Shown here piece after piece: positions 20,730 through 31,868 of a stretch of 64,000 nucleotides of DNA. Each line of letters starts with the position of its first letter. Position 1 is the first letter of the stretch. The position numbers were made by a program, and so were the translations under genes. The DNA is from Saussurea involucrata. Its lineage: Eukaryota > Streptophyta > Magnoliopsida > Asterales > Asteraceae. The notes under the pieces were generated by a model. The model saw only the letters and a program-made list of their open reading frames with translations. It had not been told where the DNA came from and did not search any database. The stretch is from assembly GCA_033807775.1 (NCBI GenBank), contig CM066313.1, positions 59,369,984 through 59,433,983 of the forward strand, written 5' to 3'.

Positions 20730-23397
20730 ATGGCAACTTCAAAGCTGAATGTTACCGCTGAGTCCATCTCCGCTGACTCTGAGGAAATGGACATCTTCAG
20801 AGCTCCACAGGTCAAGTTCGAGCTGGATCAACTCGATTGGACTAAGGCCAACAACCTCTCAGCCCTTCTCGAGTTTCCTCCTCGAAAGCAAGTATCACAT
20901 CTGGACGATGCTGTGAGTTTTCTAAAGAACAACCCCATCTACACAGCCCTGACCATAACACCTCCTGCCAGTCAGCGGCTCTTATCCCAGTTCTGGTACT
21001 CTGCCAGACACACCGAGCTACCCTCTGCCAAAGATCCATCCAAAACCATCGACTGCATACTCAGCGATACTGAGTATGGCACCATCAAGATAACCCCCGC
21101 CATAATCCGAAAAGTCCTGAACTTCCCAAATGCCACCAAAGAAAAACCCTTCGTCCCATTCCCTGACCACAAGAAGCACGCTGACAAAGAAGAAATCATT
21201 GCTTTCCTTGACGCAATGGGTTATATCTGGGATATTGGAAGGGACAAGAAGCCTGAGAAGAAACTGACGCTGATAAAGAAATCCAAGATGCCCAGCGATG
21301 ATGAACTTCATCTTCGCTCACCTGATCAGCTGCATGACAGCGAAATCCGGATCTTCTGATCAAGCCGCCCAACCTCAGCAGTCCATGGGATACGCACTGC
21401 TGAAAGGTCTAAACATTGACTGGGCCTCCATTATTTATGAAGACCTGATTCAACGTGTCGATTCTGCCGCTGACAGACCAGCATGGGTTCCTTACCCATG
21501 ATTCATCAGCGCCATCTTCCAATATGGCCTGAAGGAAAGCTATCCCCAAGAGGGTGACCTGAAACTTTCTCAGGTTGGCCCTAAGGTTCTCGATTTCAAG
21601 CCTGTCGCCAATGAGGTACGTCTCTTTACTCTTCTCACTCTTCTAAATTCTCCGCTTTCTGTGGCTCCTTCAGCGACAATACCCCTCGCTGATTCCCAGG
21701 CCACAAAATCCACTCCTTCTAACAAAAGGAAACACTCACTTACCCTTCTTGATTCCAAAAGGATCAAGAAAACCAAGGAGCAACCCCAGCAATTCCATGC
21801 TGAAGACTCCTCAGCTCATTCTGAAGAGCTGAAGGAAAGTTCCGTGGTACGCTCTGCCACACCCGTGTAAGCCATCCCTCCAATCCAGGCTTCAGCGTCT
21901 CTAAACGCTGAGGTTAGAAACTTGGAAACTACCCAACCTCCCTCAGTTTCTCAAAAGACTAATGAAGTGATTGTCAGCGATTCCAACGCTGAACTCAGAA
22001 CCCGAACCCCAATCTTAACCTTCGCTTCTCCCTCCTCTCACTTGGACACTCCTCCAAAGAACACTGGAGATGCCATCATTCCAGAAGCAGCCGCTGACGC
22101 TTCTCAACAAATGATGAAGAAAGGACCTGCAGCGATCACCATTCCTCACCGAACTTTCGAAGAGGATATGGAACATTATTCAGGCACTTGCAACTTTGAC
22201 GAGTTCATCAATCCTCCTGCAGGTACAAATCCCACCTTAAACACTGTAACTAAACCTGAAACTTTTGAGCTTTCCTTTGTTCACAAGTACTTATATGTTA
22301 CAGGTCCTAATTTGGGAGACATCAACTCCTCACTGAAGTCCGTGGAGATAAAGCTTACAGAAATCACCACCACTCTATCAAATAACTCTACAGCTGTATC
22401 AAACACTGGAGAGAATTTGACAAAGCTAACAACGGTGGTGGAAAAGAAGGCTTCCACTGAAGACATCAAAGGCCTTGACAAGACTCTCACCGATTTTGCC
22501 AAAGTGCTCTACGACATCTACACTGACTACACCAGCCTCAAGACGTCAGTTTCTACCGTGTCTAGCGAGGTTACAACGCTGAAGACATCGGTTGGAAAAC
22601 TAGAAGGTGATATGTCAGTGGTCAAGACCGACTTGGGCTCTGTAAAGACCGACCTTGGTTCTGTCAAGACAATGATCGAGACACTGGTGAACAAGGCAAA
22701 CAATCCAGCTCCTGCTCCGTCCCCTGCACCTATTTTGGACTCATTCACAGCGGCGGATCGCACAGAGTTGAAGAGAATCACGCCTGCTATTTCTGGCCTA
22801 GAAGACAGAATAGCAAGGCTTGAAGGTTGTGTGAAAATCTCTGGCCCAGAAGACAGAGATAACACCAATGCTGAATCTACCCATTCCTCCCCCAGTCATC
22901 ATGAAAAAGAGGGGGAGAAGAGCGCTGAAGGTCGGGAGAAGAGCGCCGAAGATCTGAACAAAAGCGCTGAAGACCTTTCCCATGATGAATCTATCAGGGG
23001 AGAGAGGAATGAAGATCTGAACGCTGGACCTCAGGGAGATGAAAACCCTGAGGGAACCGAGAAGCTCGCCTCTGTATCTGAGGGGGAGCAACTCGAAGAA
23101 GATGCTGAGGAATCCGAAGCAGAAGAAGATGAAGACATCGACATCCCTGAAGCTGAACCATCCTCCTCTCCAAGGAAAGATGATGATGATGAAGATGAAG
23201 ATGACGATGATTTCTTTATCGTCAAACCTGCCCCAAGGATCAAAGCTCTTAAGGGAAGCTTAATAAAAGAACCATCAGGGGAGAAGACAAAGACAAAGCC
23301 CTCAGCCTCTGGCGCTGAGAAAAGCAAAGGCAAAGGCCTCGCTGAAGATGAAAATCTGGCGATCTTGCTTGAAAAGCCGGTTTGTCAGGTACACTAA
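20730..23397 (+). pseudogene. E3 aORF, N-terminal domain, linker and coiled coil (broken)
   Basis: The ATG at 20730 (MATSKLNVTAES) opens a helical domain containing LSQFWYSARH and IRKVLNFP. The frame shifts near 21298 and continues with FIFAHLISCM...DQ...P.WVPYP, the counterpart of the E1 PPIW..FF..N.CLS...DQ motif. Stops lie at 21499 and 21868. From 21922 a 491-codon open stretch holds Thr/Ser-rich helices, 11-residue repeats (VKTDLGSVKTDLGSVKT, ~22620-22670), a coiled coil (GLEDRIARLEG), three repeats of the type KSAED/KSAEG (~22918-22975) and a strongly acidic run (DDDDEDEDDDDFF, ~23180-23214). The last codons, TTTGTCAG|GTACAC, look like a splice donor. The product is unknown. Confidence 0.7.
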
Positions 23398-23560
23398 ACT
23401 TTACTTATATTCCTTCCCTGAACATGTCTGAACAATCAGTTATCCATTCCACAAACACCATACACATCCACATTATTTTTTCTATCTTTTCTACCCAAGT
23501 TCTTCTACCCAGTTCTTATTTGTAAGATCGCTGCGTTTCAGCTAGTCCTCTCCCCTGTTT
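23398..23560 (+). other. Gap between the E3 aORF parts, possible intron
   Basis: Non-coding and T-rich. A donor-like CAG|GTACAC ends the previous frame at 23388, and several acceptor-like AG sites lie near 23509-23541. None of those I tested joins the two frames cleanly, so an intron is only a suggestion. Confidence 0.3.
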
Positions 23561-24800
23561 GAGGATATCGCTGAAGGCTATACTATTGCGACTTCACCAA
23601 TAATTCCAGCTGCCGCTGAAGACATAATCCCAGTCTTGGATTTGATCTCTGAGACTGATGAACCAGAAGAACAACCTCTCTCGCACAGAAACAGACCTTC
23701 CTCAGCTCCTCAAAAGTTGAGTGAAGAGGATCAAAAGAGAAGAGAAGAAATGATAAAGCGATTCGAGGATCAGCGAATCATTCTAAAGCGTGATCAACTG
23801 CCTTCAGTTCCTCCTAAGTTCAGAATTTCAAAAGCTGAATACCAGGAACACCTCAGAGCTGAACGCCTCATCGCTGAAAGGAAGGAAGCTGAAGAGAAAG
23901 ACAGAGAATACGCCATCAAGCTCACTCAAGAATCTGTCAAAGACCCCAAGCTGAAGCGTGTTCCCATTCAAATCCAACGAAAGCTGTGGGAAGAAACCCA
24001 GAAGATTGTGGAAAAGAAAACTGAAGTTTCTCATACCACCCTGATCTGGTGTAAAGAGAAAATTCACTTCAGATATCGTCCAGCGAAGATCAACAAGTTA
24101 TTCATCTCTGGAAGAACCTCTATCGGAGTACCTATTGTTGACATCAAACTGTTCAGAGAAGATGGCACATCTGAAACCTTTCGCGCTTACACTGTAAAAA
24201 GGTATGGTCTCTCTGAATGGCTGGAGATGAGGTTAGCTATCCATTCGTCACAATCTAAGTACAAGGATCATTTCGAAAAGTTGATAAACAGACAGATCGA
24301 TTTGATATCTTCTTGTGTGGATATTCCTCCTGTTCCTGATCTTAAGCTGAAAAGAAAAAGGGGCTCTCCAAAGAAGAAACGTCAAGATTCAAACTAAGGT
24401 CCTGTCATACGAAATGAAACTGGAATTGGTTTCTCTCGCGCTGAAGTACTTGGTCCTGATCCTGATCTAGCTGCCCTTGACATCTCTTTGCCACCATGTG
24501 AACTTTTCGTCCCTGGTAAAGTCATCAGTAATCCTTATGGAATATTCTTTCTTGACTATGACGGACGTAAATGCTTTCAACGGATCGCTGAGCTTCCAAT
24601 CACTCCAATCGAACAACTCAGAGATCTCATCTACTGGTGTGACTTCAGAAAAGACATTCAGGCATGACACCTAAAACCCTTGATCTTTGAAGAAGCGCTG
24701 AACAAAAGAAAACGAGGCGTAACGGTTCCTGACTGGATGATCCACGCTGAAAAGATGACCCTTGATGAACTTCTCATTAAGGAAGAACCTTTTGAAAACT
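23561..24800 (+). pseudogene. E3 aORF, C-terminal unit (broken)
   Basis: One frame runs to TGA 24798 with stops at 24395 and 24665. A Glu/Lys/Arg-rich helical part (to ~24050) leads to VDIKLFREDGTSETFRAYTV, matching the REDG half of the aORF unit in E4 and E1. The second half, GIFFLDYDGRKCFQRIAEL, starts near 24540. A basic tail, KRKRGSPKKKRQ (~24352-24388), lies between them and could act as a nuclear localisation signal. Read together, the parts give one unit, as in E4, not two as in E1. Confidence 0.65.
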
Positions 24801-25068
24801 GATATAATCTCCTTTTTCTCTATTGTATCAGTTATCCTTCTGTACTTGTAAATTATTTCGCTTGTACCTATAATCTTTCTGTTCTTCATTGTAACCTGAT
24901 TCAATATTTTAAAGAAAGATTTCAGCGAACGTACTTTACTCCATCAGTACTGAAAAGATCCCAGAAAACAGTAAAAGGGACAAATACTTTATGAGTTCTT
25001 TTTATCCTTATGTTTTCATTAAATAGCAATTTTCTTTGTTGCTATGTCATAATCAAATAGGGGGAGAT
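24801..25068 (+). other. E3 3' non-coding stretch and polypurine tract
   Basis: Bases 24801-25056 have no ORF and are T-rich like a 3' UTR. AAATAGGGGGAGAT (25055-25068) abuts the 3' LTR and is the PPT. Confidence 0.8.
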
Positions 25069-26036
25069 TGTTGATCCAAACCCTCAGTGATTTGATAATG
25101 ACCCTCTCTTAAATACTTAGTGAAAATTGTAAGTAAACAATATGTATCAGAGTTTCACTATTGCTGATAAGTACTAAGATCTTACAGTACCGCTGATAGG
25201 AACTCTCGCTCTTTAAAAAAAACATTCAGCGAAACTGTTCACCATAAAGCACTGAGTCTGTTCAGTCCTTATGGTGATCGCTGATAAGTTAGTTGTTTAC
25301 TTATGATCCCTAAAGACAAGTTTCACATCAACAAAGGTTCTACGCTGAAGTCGAAGATCAAGCTCAAGAACCAGCGACAAGTCTCCTAATGAACTGATGC
25401 GGATCAGCGAAGACTCAGATTTGTCCACTCAACGTGAAGTATCAAGTACAAGACTTCAGCTATCGCTGAACTTTATCATCTGCTGAATAGTAAATGATAA
25501 TCGCTGAATCAACGAAAGCTGATCATGAAGTCCTCCGTACAAAGTACTTTTGTCTTAACCACCCTTGCACGCCTCCGTACGAATTGTCAGAAAAGAACCT
25601 CCGAATATCTGAAATCGTATAACCACTCTGATACTACACTGTTCATCCTTACGGCTACTAAGGTTGTCAACCAAGGTCAATGACATGCAACCAACCAGCT
25701 GATGACACGTGTAAAGTATATACTGACTTGCATTAAATGCATGCAGTATATAAAGAGATGAACTCACTTCATTTGAAGTAACTTGCTAACTCTGGACAAG
25801 TTCAAATCTCTCTCAAGATAGGATTTTATTAGTAATCTCCTTATCTTTCTTAGTGCAAGAAACCTTAGTGTTCCAACTTGTTTAGATTTAGGTTTATCCT
25901 TAATCTTGTTTCCGCAACAAGCTGTAAATTGTTAATGATTTATCAATAAACAATTTAGAAAAGTAAAATAGTGTGTTTGTATTCAACCCCCCCCCCCCCC
26001 CTTCTACAAACTTGTATAGGCCTTTCGGGACCAACA
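25069..26036 (+). repeat. E3 3' LTR (968 bp)
   Basis: Pairs with 12979-13950. The C run is 15 long (25987-26001). It is followed by the right TSD copy gtgtt (26037-26041), after which the E4 aORF resumes on the minus strand. Confidence 0.95.
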
Positions 26037-26041
26037 GTGTT

Positions 26042-29000
26042 TATGTACTGACTTTGGTATTCCGGGTCGGAACTATAAATTCCTAGGCAAAAGGAAGGCT
26101 CGATATTGCGTAACCTGTGAACGAACAGCTTTTTCAGAGATTCCTCCAGTTGAGGAATAAGTATCGTGATCTTCTCCCATCGGATTTGTTGATGTTGAGG
26201 AGGAGGAAGATCAGAAGCTGTCGGTAGTTGAGGAGATGTCGGATTTGTAGCGGTTGAAGTTTCGAGTCTTATAGAAGTCTCGGTGGCTTGAGCAGAGTGA
26301 ACGGGTGTACCATAAAGGTTTTGTAGCAGAAACTGGTCGTAGTCAACATTATCGTCCGCATCAGTAGGGAAGATCAGGTTTACTTGGAGATTTACAGCAC
26401 TGGCGGCTTATTCGTACCATGCATTTTTTGTCTCCCGGTCGATCTGTGAGTCTGGATCTATCAGTTGTAGTTCAGTCCTATATGATGTATCATGCGTGAC
26501 CAATTACTGTGTTGTTCCCTCAGGCTTTTCAACCGTCGGGTCTTCGTCATCGGAGATGTCCATATCAATTTCCATCTCGGCTAAACTCAACTCGGGTTCA
26601 GGTTGTTCTTTAGTTGTAGTTGCTGCAGTTGACGGTTCGGGTTGAACCATAGTAGTTTCAGGGATTATTGGAGCTGACTCGGACAAGCGTAGTGTCTTGT
26701 TCTCCCCCTCACGGTGATCAGGATCGTCCTGGTCATCGTTCCGTCGCTTGAGTCCGCCAGCTTGACTCTTGCAAGTAGTTTCGAGTGAGGCGACTCTCTC
26801 GGACAGTGTTTTGAGCGCTTGTTGGATGTCCTTAAGAGTCGTGTCAAGCTGGTCAAATCTTGTTGTTACGGATGACGAAGGAGTAGTGACCTGGGATTGT
26901 AGAACTGAAATCAGGTCTGCTTCGGTAGAGGCATCGGTATCTTGGTTTTGGAGCAACTGAGCTAGGAGCATGGTATTCAAAGTATCCACCGAATAGATAG
27001 GCTGAACGGGAGCCGGTGGTGGTGTCGGTGCAGTTTCAGGTTCAACCATTTTCTCATTACATTTGATCAGAGTCTTCAGTTTGTCGAGCTCATTGGTGAA
27101 TCGCTGCTCCATGGCCTCGCGGACGGTCTTTAGGGCGCCGTACAGATATCCCTTCGACACAAAGTCGGGTAAAGTAACTCCGGGGTCACTTAGAGCACCC
27201 GTTGAGGCATCTACCTTAGAGGTAGAGCCACCTACGTTCACGGTTGGCACAGGGGTAGCCGTGGTAGGATTTCCTTCCGATCCTCGCGGTCTGCTTAAAG
27301 GCGGAGACACTACGGAAGTTCCGATCGAGTCACGAAGAGCATCGATTTGGTGAGTCTCATCCCGTGTCCTAGCCGAAGAAGTAACATTAACAAATGGCTC
27401 TAGACTCAATAGTGCATCCAAAGAAGTCAAGACCGGGGGCTGCTGGTCTCTTATTTCAATACCAGAACTCTCCGAGTGAGAGACCGGTAGAAGTTGTGTT
27501 ATATCCTCGTGTAGAAATGAAACATCCGTCTTTTGAGAGACGGATGAGTGGCTTTGGAGGTTCTTCAATACCCCGTCCCAACGGATGAGACGGGATAGCA
27601 GATGTGGCAAACCGGATGACACTTGGCTGGATTCATGCAGAAGCCTCTTTATCTTTACGGCTTAATCTTTCTTGTTTCGCTTTCGACCATAATTCCCTCC
27701 ATCTCACATGTTCTAATTGTTCAACTAATTCTCCCTCAGGTCTCCTTGTATCTCCCGTATCAGGCTGGGTAGTAGGGATCAGAGGTGGTGTCGGTGAGTC
27801 GGAAGGGATGCCTTCGGTAAAGTCTGTGTTTGGTCCGATACGGGTAGGGATTAGTGTTGCCCGTATGGTACGATCCGTATCGGATTCAGTGGAGTCAGAT
27901 TCCACATCTTCTACTTGCGTGGTGGGCGAAGGAGGGTCAGAGATGTATGTGTCGGTGTCACGGTGAAGCATGGGGCGTTCGGTTTCACTGACGACCTGGA
28001 CCTCGTGTAGTCTAGTCGACGGTCCTGCTTCGGTCGCAGTTCAGGTGGTGGGAATGGTTTGATTGCTTGTACCGGCTTGCTGGGATTGGGTAGTACTGGG
28101 ATGCGTATCCAATGCACTGCCCGCTCCTGTTCCCCTCCCGTGTAATCTCAACACACCCCGCCCGGGAGCCCCTGCTGCCCGGGCCCTTCCTCCTCTTGTC
28201 CTAGGACCCTCATGTCTCTCGGGTCTATCTCCATGGAGAGGTCCCTCCGGCGCTGGTTGGACCATGGGAGCAGCTAACTCTCTCCTCTATTCTACCACAC
28301 TTAGTGCATTGGGGTATGCGTGTGCCAGTAGGGCTTCAGGTAAAGGCATGGCTATGGCGTTGGACGGGTTTCGAATCACCATATATTGTAAATGGAAAAG
28401 AGGACATACCGGATGGTTAATACGTCGCGGTATTGCTGGATTCGCTTCCATATGTTGTCCGATGGCCAGAGAGAGGAAACGAGGATAAGGTAGGAATTTC
28501 TTTTGCTTCATACCCCCGATATTCCGAATAGCTTGAACCAACTCACGCCATATAATCATCGCGAAGTCGACGTGCCTGTTGTAGCAAACAGCATGGAATA
28601 TACGTAGAAAGTCACATGTGCACTGGTCTATACCCTTCCATCTGGATGAGAGACACCTGTTCAGTATGGTGAACAGCGTGTACCAGATGGGCGCCATATA
28701 TTTATGGTTGAACGCCGAAGGTCGATCGAGGGCGCGATTGTAGCCTAGAGCGCATACTTGAGCACACAATGTTGTGTCATTGATCGTGGGGTCGTAGCCT
28801 TGGTGTTCGCCGACGTTGGCTTCTGGTACTGATAGCAAGCGATGGAACGTGTCTGGTGTGAGAGTGAAGGGATGGTTGTCGATCCGCGTCGTGATTGTCT
28901 GAGAGCTAGCAGCTGTGACGACTTGTGCGGTAAGCCATACTTGATAAACATAAAGAGTAGGGACGTCGGTTGTTGCAGTGAGGGCCTCACGGAGAGGGTG

Positions 29001-29195
29001 ACCTAGTAGTATGTCTACGACCACACGGTGTTGCTCTTATGGTCGGAACTCAACGGCGTCCAACTGGTGATTGTTGGCTTCCAACTCGATGCCATGGTCA
29101 GGATTGACCAAAGCATTATCAGCTGCTTCGTCGATGAATTCCTCTTGAGGAGGAATTTGTTCTTCGGGGTGCTGTTGTTGTTCTTGATCCGCCAT
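26042..29195 (-). pseudogene. E4 aORF, main part (broken)
   Basis: The ATG at 29195 (MADQEQQQHPEEQIPPQE) starts a frame cut by stops at 29039, 28286 and 28040. The frame then shifts near 27625, stops again at 26503 and ~26410, and runs on into the unit at 12439-12978. The helical N-terminal domain (28290-29020) has the motif MAPIWYTLF.ILNRCLSS...IDQ and RHVDFAMIIWREL, matching E1 (LPPIWACFF.VVNKCLSG...VDQ). A Pro/Ser/Thr/Asp-rich linker follows (27640-28270). Then come a coiled coil, LDTTLKDIQQALKTLSERVA (~26760-26870), a short basic patch and an acidic run, MEIDMDISDDEDP. The plan is the same as in E1 and E3, while the residue identity is low. The function is unknown. Confidence 0.7.
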
Positions 29196-29202
29196 AGAAT
29201 AT

Positions 29203-29915
29203 CTGAAGAGAAACCAAAGTTAGTAATCAAGGCGGATGAACAAGTGTAGGCGCGTACCTTTGCAGTAATGGGATCAATCTAAGACAGAGTGACGACTGGC
29301 AGTGAGATAACTAGGTACTGAACTGATGAACACAGGGGTTTCTGGACAAACTAATTGGAAAAACAAGATTTCCGGACAAACTCATTTGAAAACAATGGTT
29401 TTCGGACAAACCATAGTATCCGGACAAAAGTGTCCGAATACCAAAGGTTTCTGGGTGATAAATGTTTCCGGACAATGGATGCAATTACAGATGAGATATG
29501 AGTTACCGGACAACTAGGGTACCGGACACCTCAACTATCCGGATAGTTGAACTTACCGGAAACCCTTAGGTTTCCGGACAACTAGGTTTTCCGGATGTTG
29601 ATGGTTTCCGGACAAATCATCATAAGCATATTTGTTACTGGACATTTAGAATGTGTCCGGACGACAACCAAAAGGATCAATCGAACAAGGCACAGTCCCA
29701 AACATGTGTTAAAACATTCAAGAAGTGTCGATTGAAGCATATGTACACACAAAATCATCTAAGGCGACCTGTACTACACCGAGTGGACCCGAAGTCATAG
29801 AGACTCAAAAAGGGTTTTTGGATACTGTCAATCGACCAAATATGTGGTCGATTGTTGTGATGTAGAGCACGAGACGTGTGTAAATGATGTCGCGATGAAT
29901 AAACGTAAAGTATAC
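29203..29915 (-). other. Putative 5'-leader intron of the E4 aORF, holding a TCCGGA array
   Basis: On the minus strand a donor ATCAG|GTATAC (exon end 29916) and an acceptor GGTTTCTCTTCAG (ending at 29203) would remove 713 bases just before the aORF ATG at 29195. The layout mirrors E3. Most of the TTTCCGGACAA repeats at 29336-29660 fall inside it. No ORF is supported here. Confidence 0.4.
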
Positions 29916-30130
29916 CTGATTAATGAGCAATACACGAGTGAGAAGCGATGATTGTGAGATAGTCCTTGTGAAAGAGAGAACAAGGGGTTTTGTGTGGGTT
30001 TAAATTATCCGCATAATAGAAACCAAGTAGTGTCCGGGTCCCTTATATATTGACCCCATGATCCGGGTGGGTCTACCCGGAAACCCATCTGGTCCGGGAA
30101 CCTATCCGGATAGAAGGGTATCCGGAAACC
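29336..30130. repeat. E4 TCCGGA motif array upstream of the aORF
   Basis: The words TTTCCGGACAA, ATCCGGATAG, CCGGACAACT and variants recur about every 15-40 bases at 29336-29660 and again at 30010-30145. The core TCCGGA is a perfect palindrome. A second dense set lies in the E4 leader (60830-61290). The spacing is irregular, so this is not a simple tandem repeat. Confidence 0.8.
30035..30060 (-). promoter_or_regulatory. Candidate internal promoter (TATA) for the E4 aORF
   Basis: On the minus strand GGTCAATATATAAGGGACC gives a TATA box near 30043-30053. It is followed by a leader (ACACAAAACCCC, then a CTTTCACAAGG stretch) that leads to the putative donor at 29916. TCCGGA words flank it on both sides. 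It lies ~700 bases past the RNase H stop and outside any LTR. Inferred. Confidence 0.45.
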
Positions 30131-30775
30131 AGTCCGGACCCTTTGTTATTTCTAATAAAAATCCCCTGTTCCTTCAAATGTTCAATAAGATTGGACTATT
30201 TGGATTTTGAAAGAGTCTTCTCTCACTCCCCCTCAACCTGAGCATGGGGATGTCTTTGCTCCCCCTCGGAGAGTGCAAACGTGTGCAACGGGGAGACTGA
30301 CACACGAAAAAAATGTTACACAGTTAAAGAAAAAATGTTGGGTCGCTCCCCCTCTAATGATGAACATCCAATTAGATACTTCCCCTCAGAATGTGCACGT
30401 AGTGTGAGAATCCACACACAGAAAAAAAACTTTTCAGCAGTTAAAAAAAATTGTGTGTGACACTCCCCCACAACAATAGAGTAAACTTACCTGATACCGG
30501 TTCGTGCTCTCCCTAAACACATGAACACTCGTGAAAGCACAAATATAAGCAAATAAATTAGACGACAGTATGAAAGAAAAGAAACACATGTGGAATGAAA
30601 GGAAACACACGAATTCTACCTAATAAATACAGAGACTCAATCTAACTGTGTAACTGATACAAGTAGAATACAAGTGCGAGAAAGTGTATACTCAATCATC
30701 AGGAGTGTAAACAACGGATGATTAGTAGACAGTTTCTCGTAGATGTATGGAACTTGTATCGGGCATACAAACAGA
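30061..30775 (-). other. E4 spacer with repeated polypurine-like tracts
   Basis: No ORF is supported. On the minus strand AGGGGGAG or close variants occur near 30227, 30258, 30345, 30381 and 30461, each near a run of A and a GTGTG word, so the tract is part of a degenerate repeat of about 40-110 bases. Repeated PPTs are known in Sireviruses. Confidence 0.6.
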
Positions 30776-31392
30776 TCAAGTCTTAAAATTTAGCATACCT
30801 AACTTGGACATTAGAGTATTAAAACATTTTTCGTCAAAGGGTTTTGTAAACAGGTCTGCTAACTGATGTTCTGTATTTACAAAATAGAGTTCGACTGTAC
30901 CTCTTTCAACGTGATCCTTGATAAAGTGGTACCGAACGTCTATGTGCTTTGTCTTCGTATGCTGGACCGGATTGATGGATATAGCAATTGCGCTCTTCGA
31001 GTCACAGTAGATGGGCACCATTACGTAAGTGAAGCCGTAGTCTTTGAGTTGCATGCGCATCCATATGACTTGTGAACAGCAGCTCGCGGCGGCCACGTAT
31101 TCCGCCTCGGCAGTCGACGTAGAGACGCACTGCTGCTTCTTGGATGCCCAACTCACCAGGCTATCTCCCAAGAACTGCACATGCCGCGATGTGCTCTTCT
31201 GGTCTAACATGCTACCCACGTGGTCCGCATCAAAATAAGCGGATAGTTCAAAAACTGTCTCTTTCGGGTACCACAAGCCAAGATCAGCAGTACCACGTAA
31301 ATAACGAAAAATTCGTTTGACGGCTATTAAATGAGACTCTTTTGGTTTTGATTGAAATCGGTCGCATAGAAAAGTTGAAAACATGATATTCG
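30776..31392 (-). pseudogene. pol: E4 RNase H part of pol
   Basis: The open minus-strand frame starts inside the conserved stretch before VKRIFRYLRGTADLGLWYP. It carries the RNase H signatures YFDADHVGS, STAEAEYVAAA, KTKHIDVRYHF and LADLFTKPF, and ends MLNFKT. It hydrolyses the RNA of RNA:DNA hybrids during reverse transcription. The solo LTR E7 splits it from the reverse transcriptase part at 37321. No break is seen in this part. Confidence 0.88.
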
Positions 31393-31397
31393 GTCTA

Positions 31398-31596
31398 TGT
31401 TGGGTCTAGAAAGCCCCAATTATATAGAAAGTTTTATAAAGTCCATGTAAAGTCAATGAAAGTCAAATGTATTGTAATTAATTTTGTTAGTCTTTTGGGC
31501 TTTGGGAGTTTAAAGGGAGTTAAATGGTCTTGGGCCCATGTCATGTAATTAGACACTATAAATAGGTGTCTTGGGCTTACATTGTCTTTTGAGATA
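31398..31596 (+). repeat. E7 solo LTR, left part
   Basis: It begins TGTTGGGTCTAG after TSD gtcta (31393-31397) and has a CTATAAATAG TATA box near 31556-31565. E5 interrupts it at TSD agata. With 37140-37315 it makes about 375 bp. No internal region or second LTR of this type is present, so it is a solo LTR; its superfamily is not evident. Confidence 0.8.
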
Positions 31597-31853
31597 TGTT
31601 AGAGCATTATTGTATTCAAGATTTACTGTAAAGTCAATGTACTGTATGAGTCTATACAGTATTGTGAATGCCTTTATACCTTGTATGTCATGGGTATAAA
31701 TAGGCTTGTCTAGTTCATTTGTTAGAAAAGCTTTAGTAATCTTTTAGAAACCTTTTGGTAATCCTTTGAGATCAATACATGGATGACATATTTGCTCTCT
31801 AGATTCTCTCTCACTACATTCATATCTTATTGCTAGAGATCTGGGATTTATCA
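31597..31853 (+). repeat. E5 5' LTR (257 bp)
   Basis: Starts TGTTAGAGCATT, ends GATTTATCA, and has a TATAAATA box at 31695-31702. It is not similar to the E6 LTR except at the TGTTAG start, although the internal parts of E5 and E6 match. Confidence 0.93.
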
Positions 31854-31854
31854 A

Positions 31855-31868
31855 TTGGTATCAGAGCT
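31855..31868 (+). other. E5 primer-binding site (initiator Met tRNA)
   Basis: TTGGTATCAGAGCT starts two bases after the LTR end and complements the initiator Met-tRNA 3' end. The bases from here to 32340 are an AT-rich leader without a recognisable feature. Confidence 0.88.

Larger units (their letters stand above)
12979..26036 (+). mobile_element. E3: near-complete Sirevirus-type copia element with aORF (13.06 kb)
   Basis: The LTRs are 12979-13950 (972 bp) and 25069-26036 (968 bp), starting TGTTGATCC and ending GACCAACA, with TSD gtgtt at 12974-12978 and 26037-26041. Inside: PBS, an intact 802-residue gag, pol in one frame with two stops, an internal promoter region with a leader intron, the aORF in pieces, and a PPT. 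The LTRs differ at about 14 substitutions plus C-tract length by eye. It is the best preserved autonomous-type element here and the closest relative of E2. Confidence 0.95.

Noticed and set aside
22527..23333. Minus-strand ORFs opposite the E3 aORF (possible antisense genes)
   Set aside because: They mirror the Ser/Asp-rich plus-strand frame. Codon composition explains the open frames and no promoter is seen.
26504..27966. Plus-strand ORFs at 27063-27966 as host genes
   Set aside because: They are shadows of the minus-strand E4 aORF, which has the coiled coil and the domain order shared with E1 and E3.
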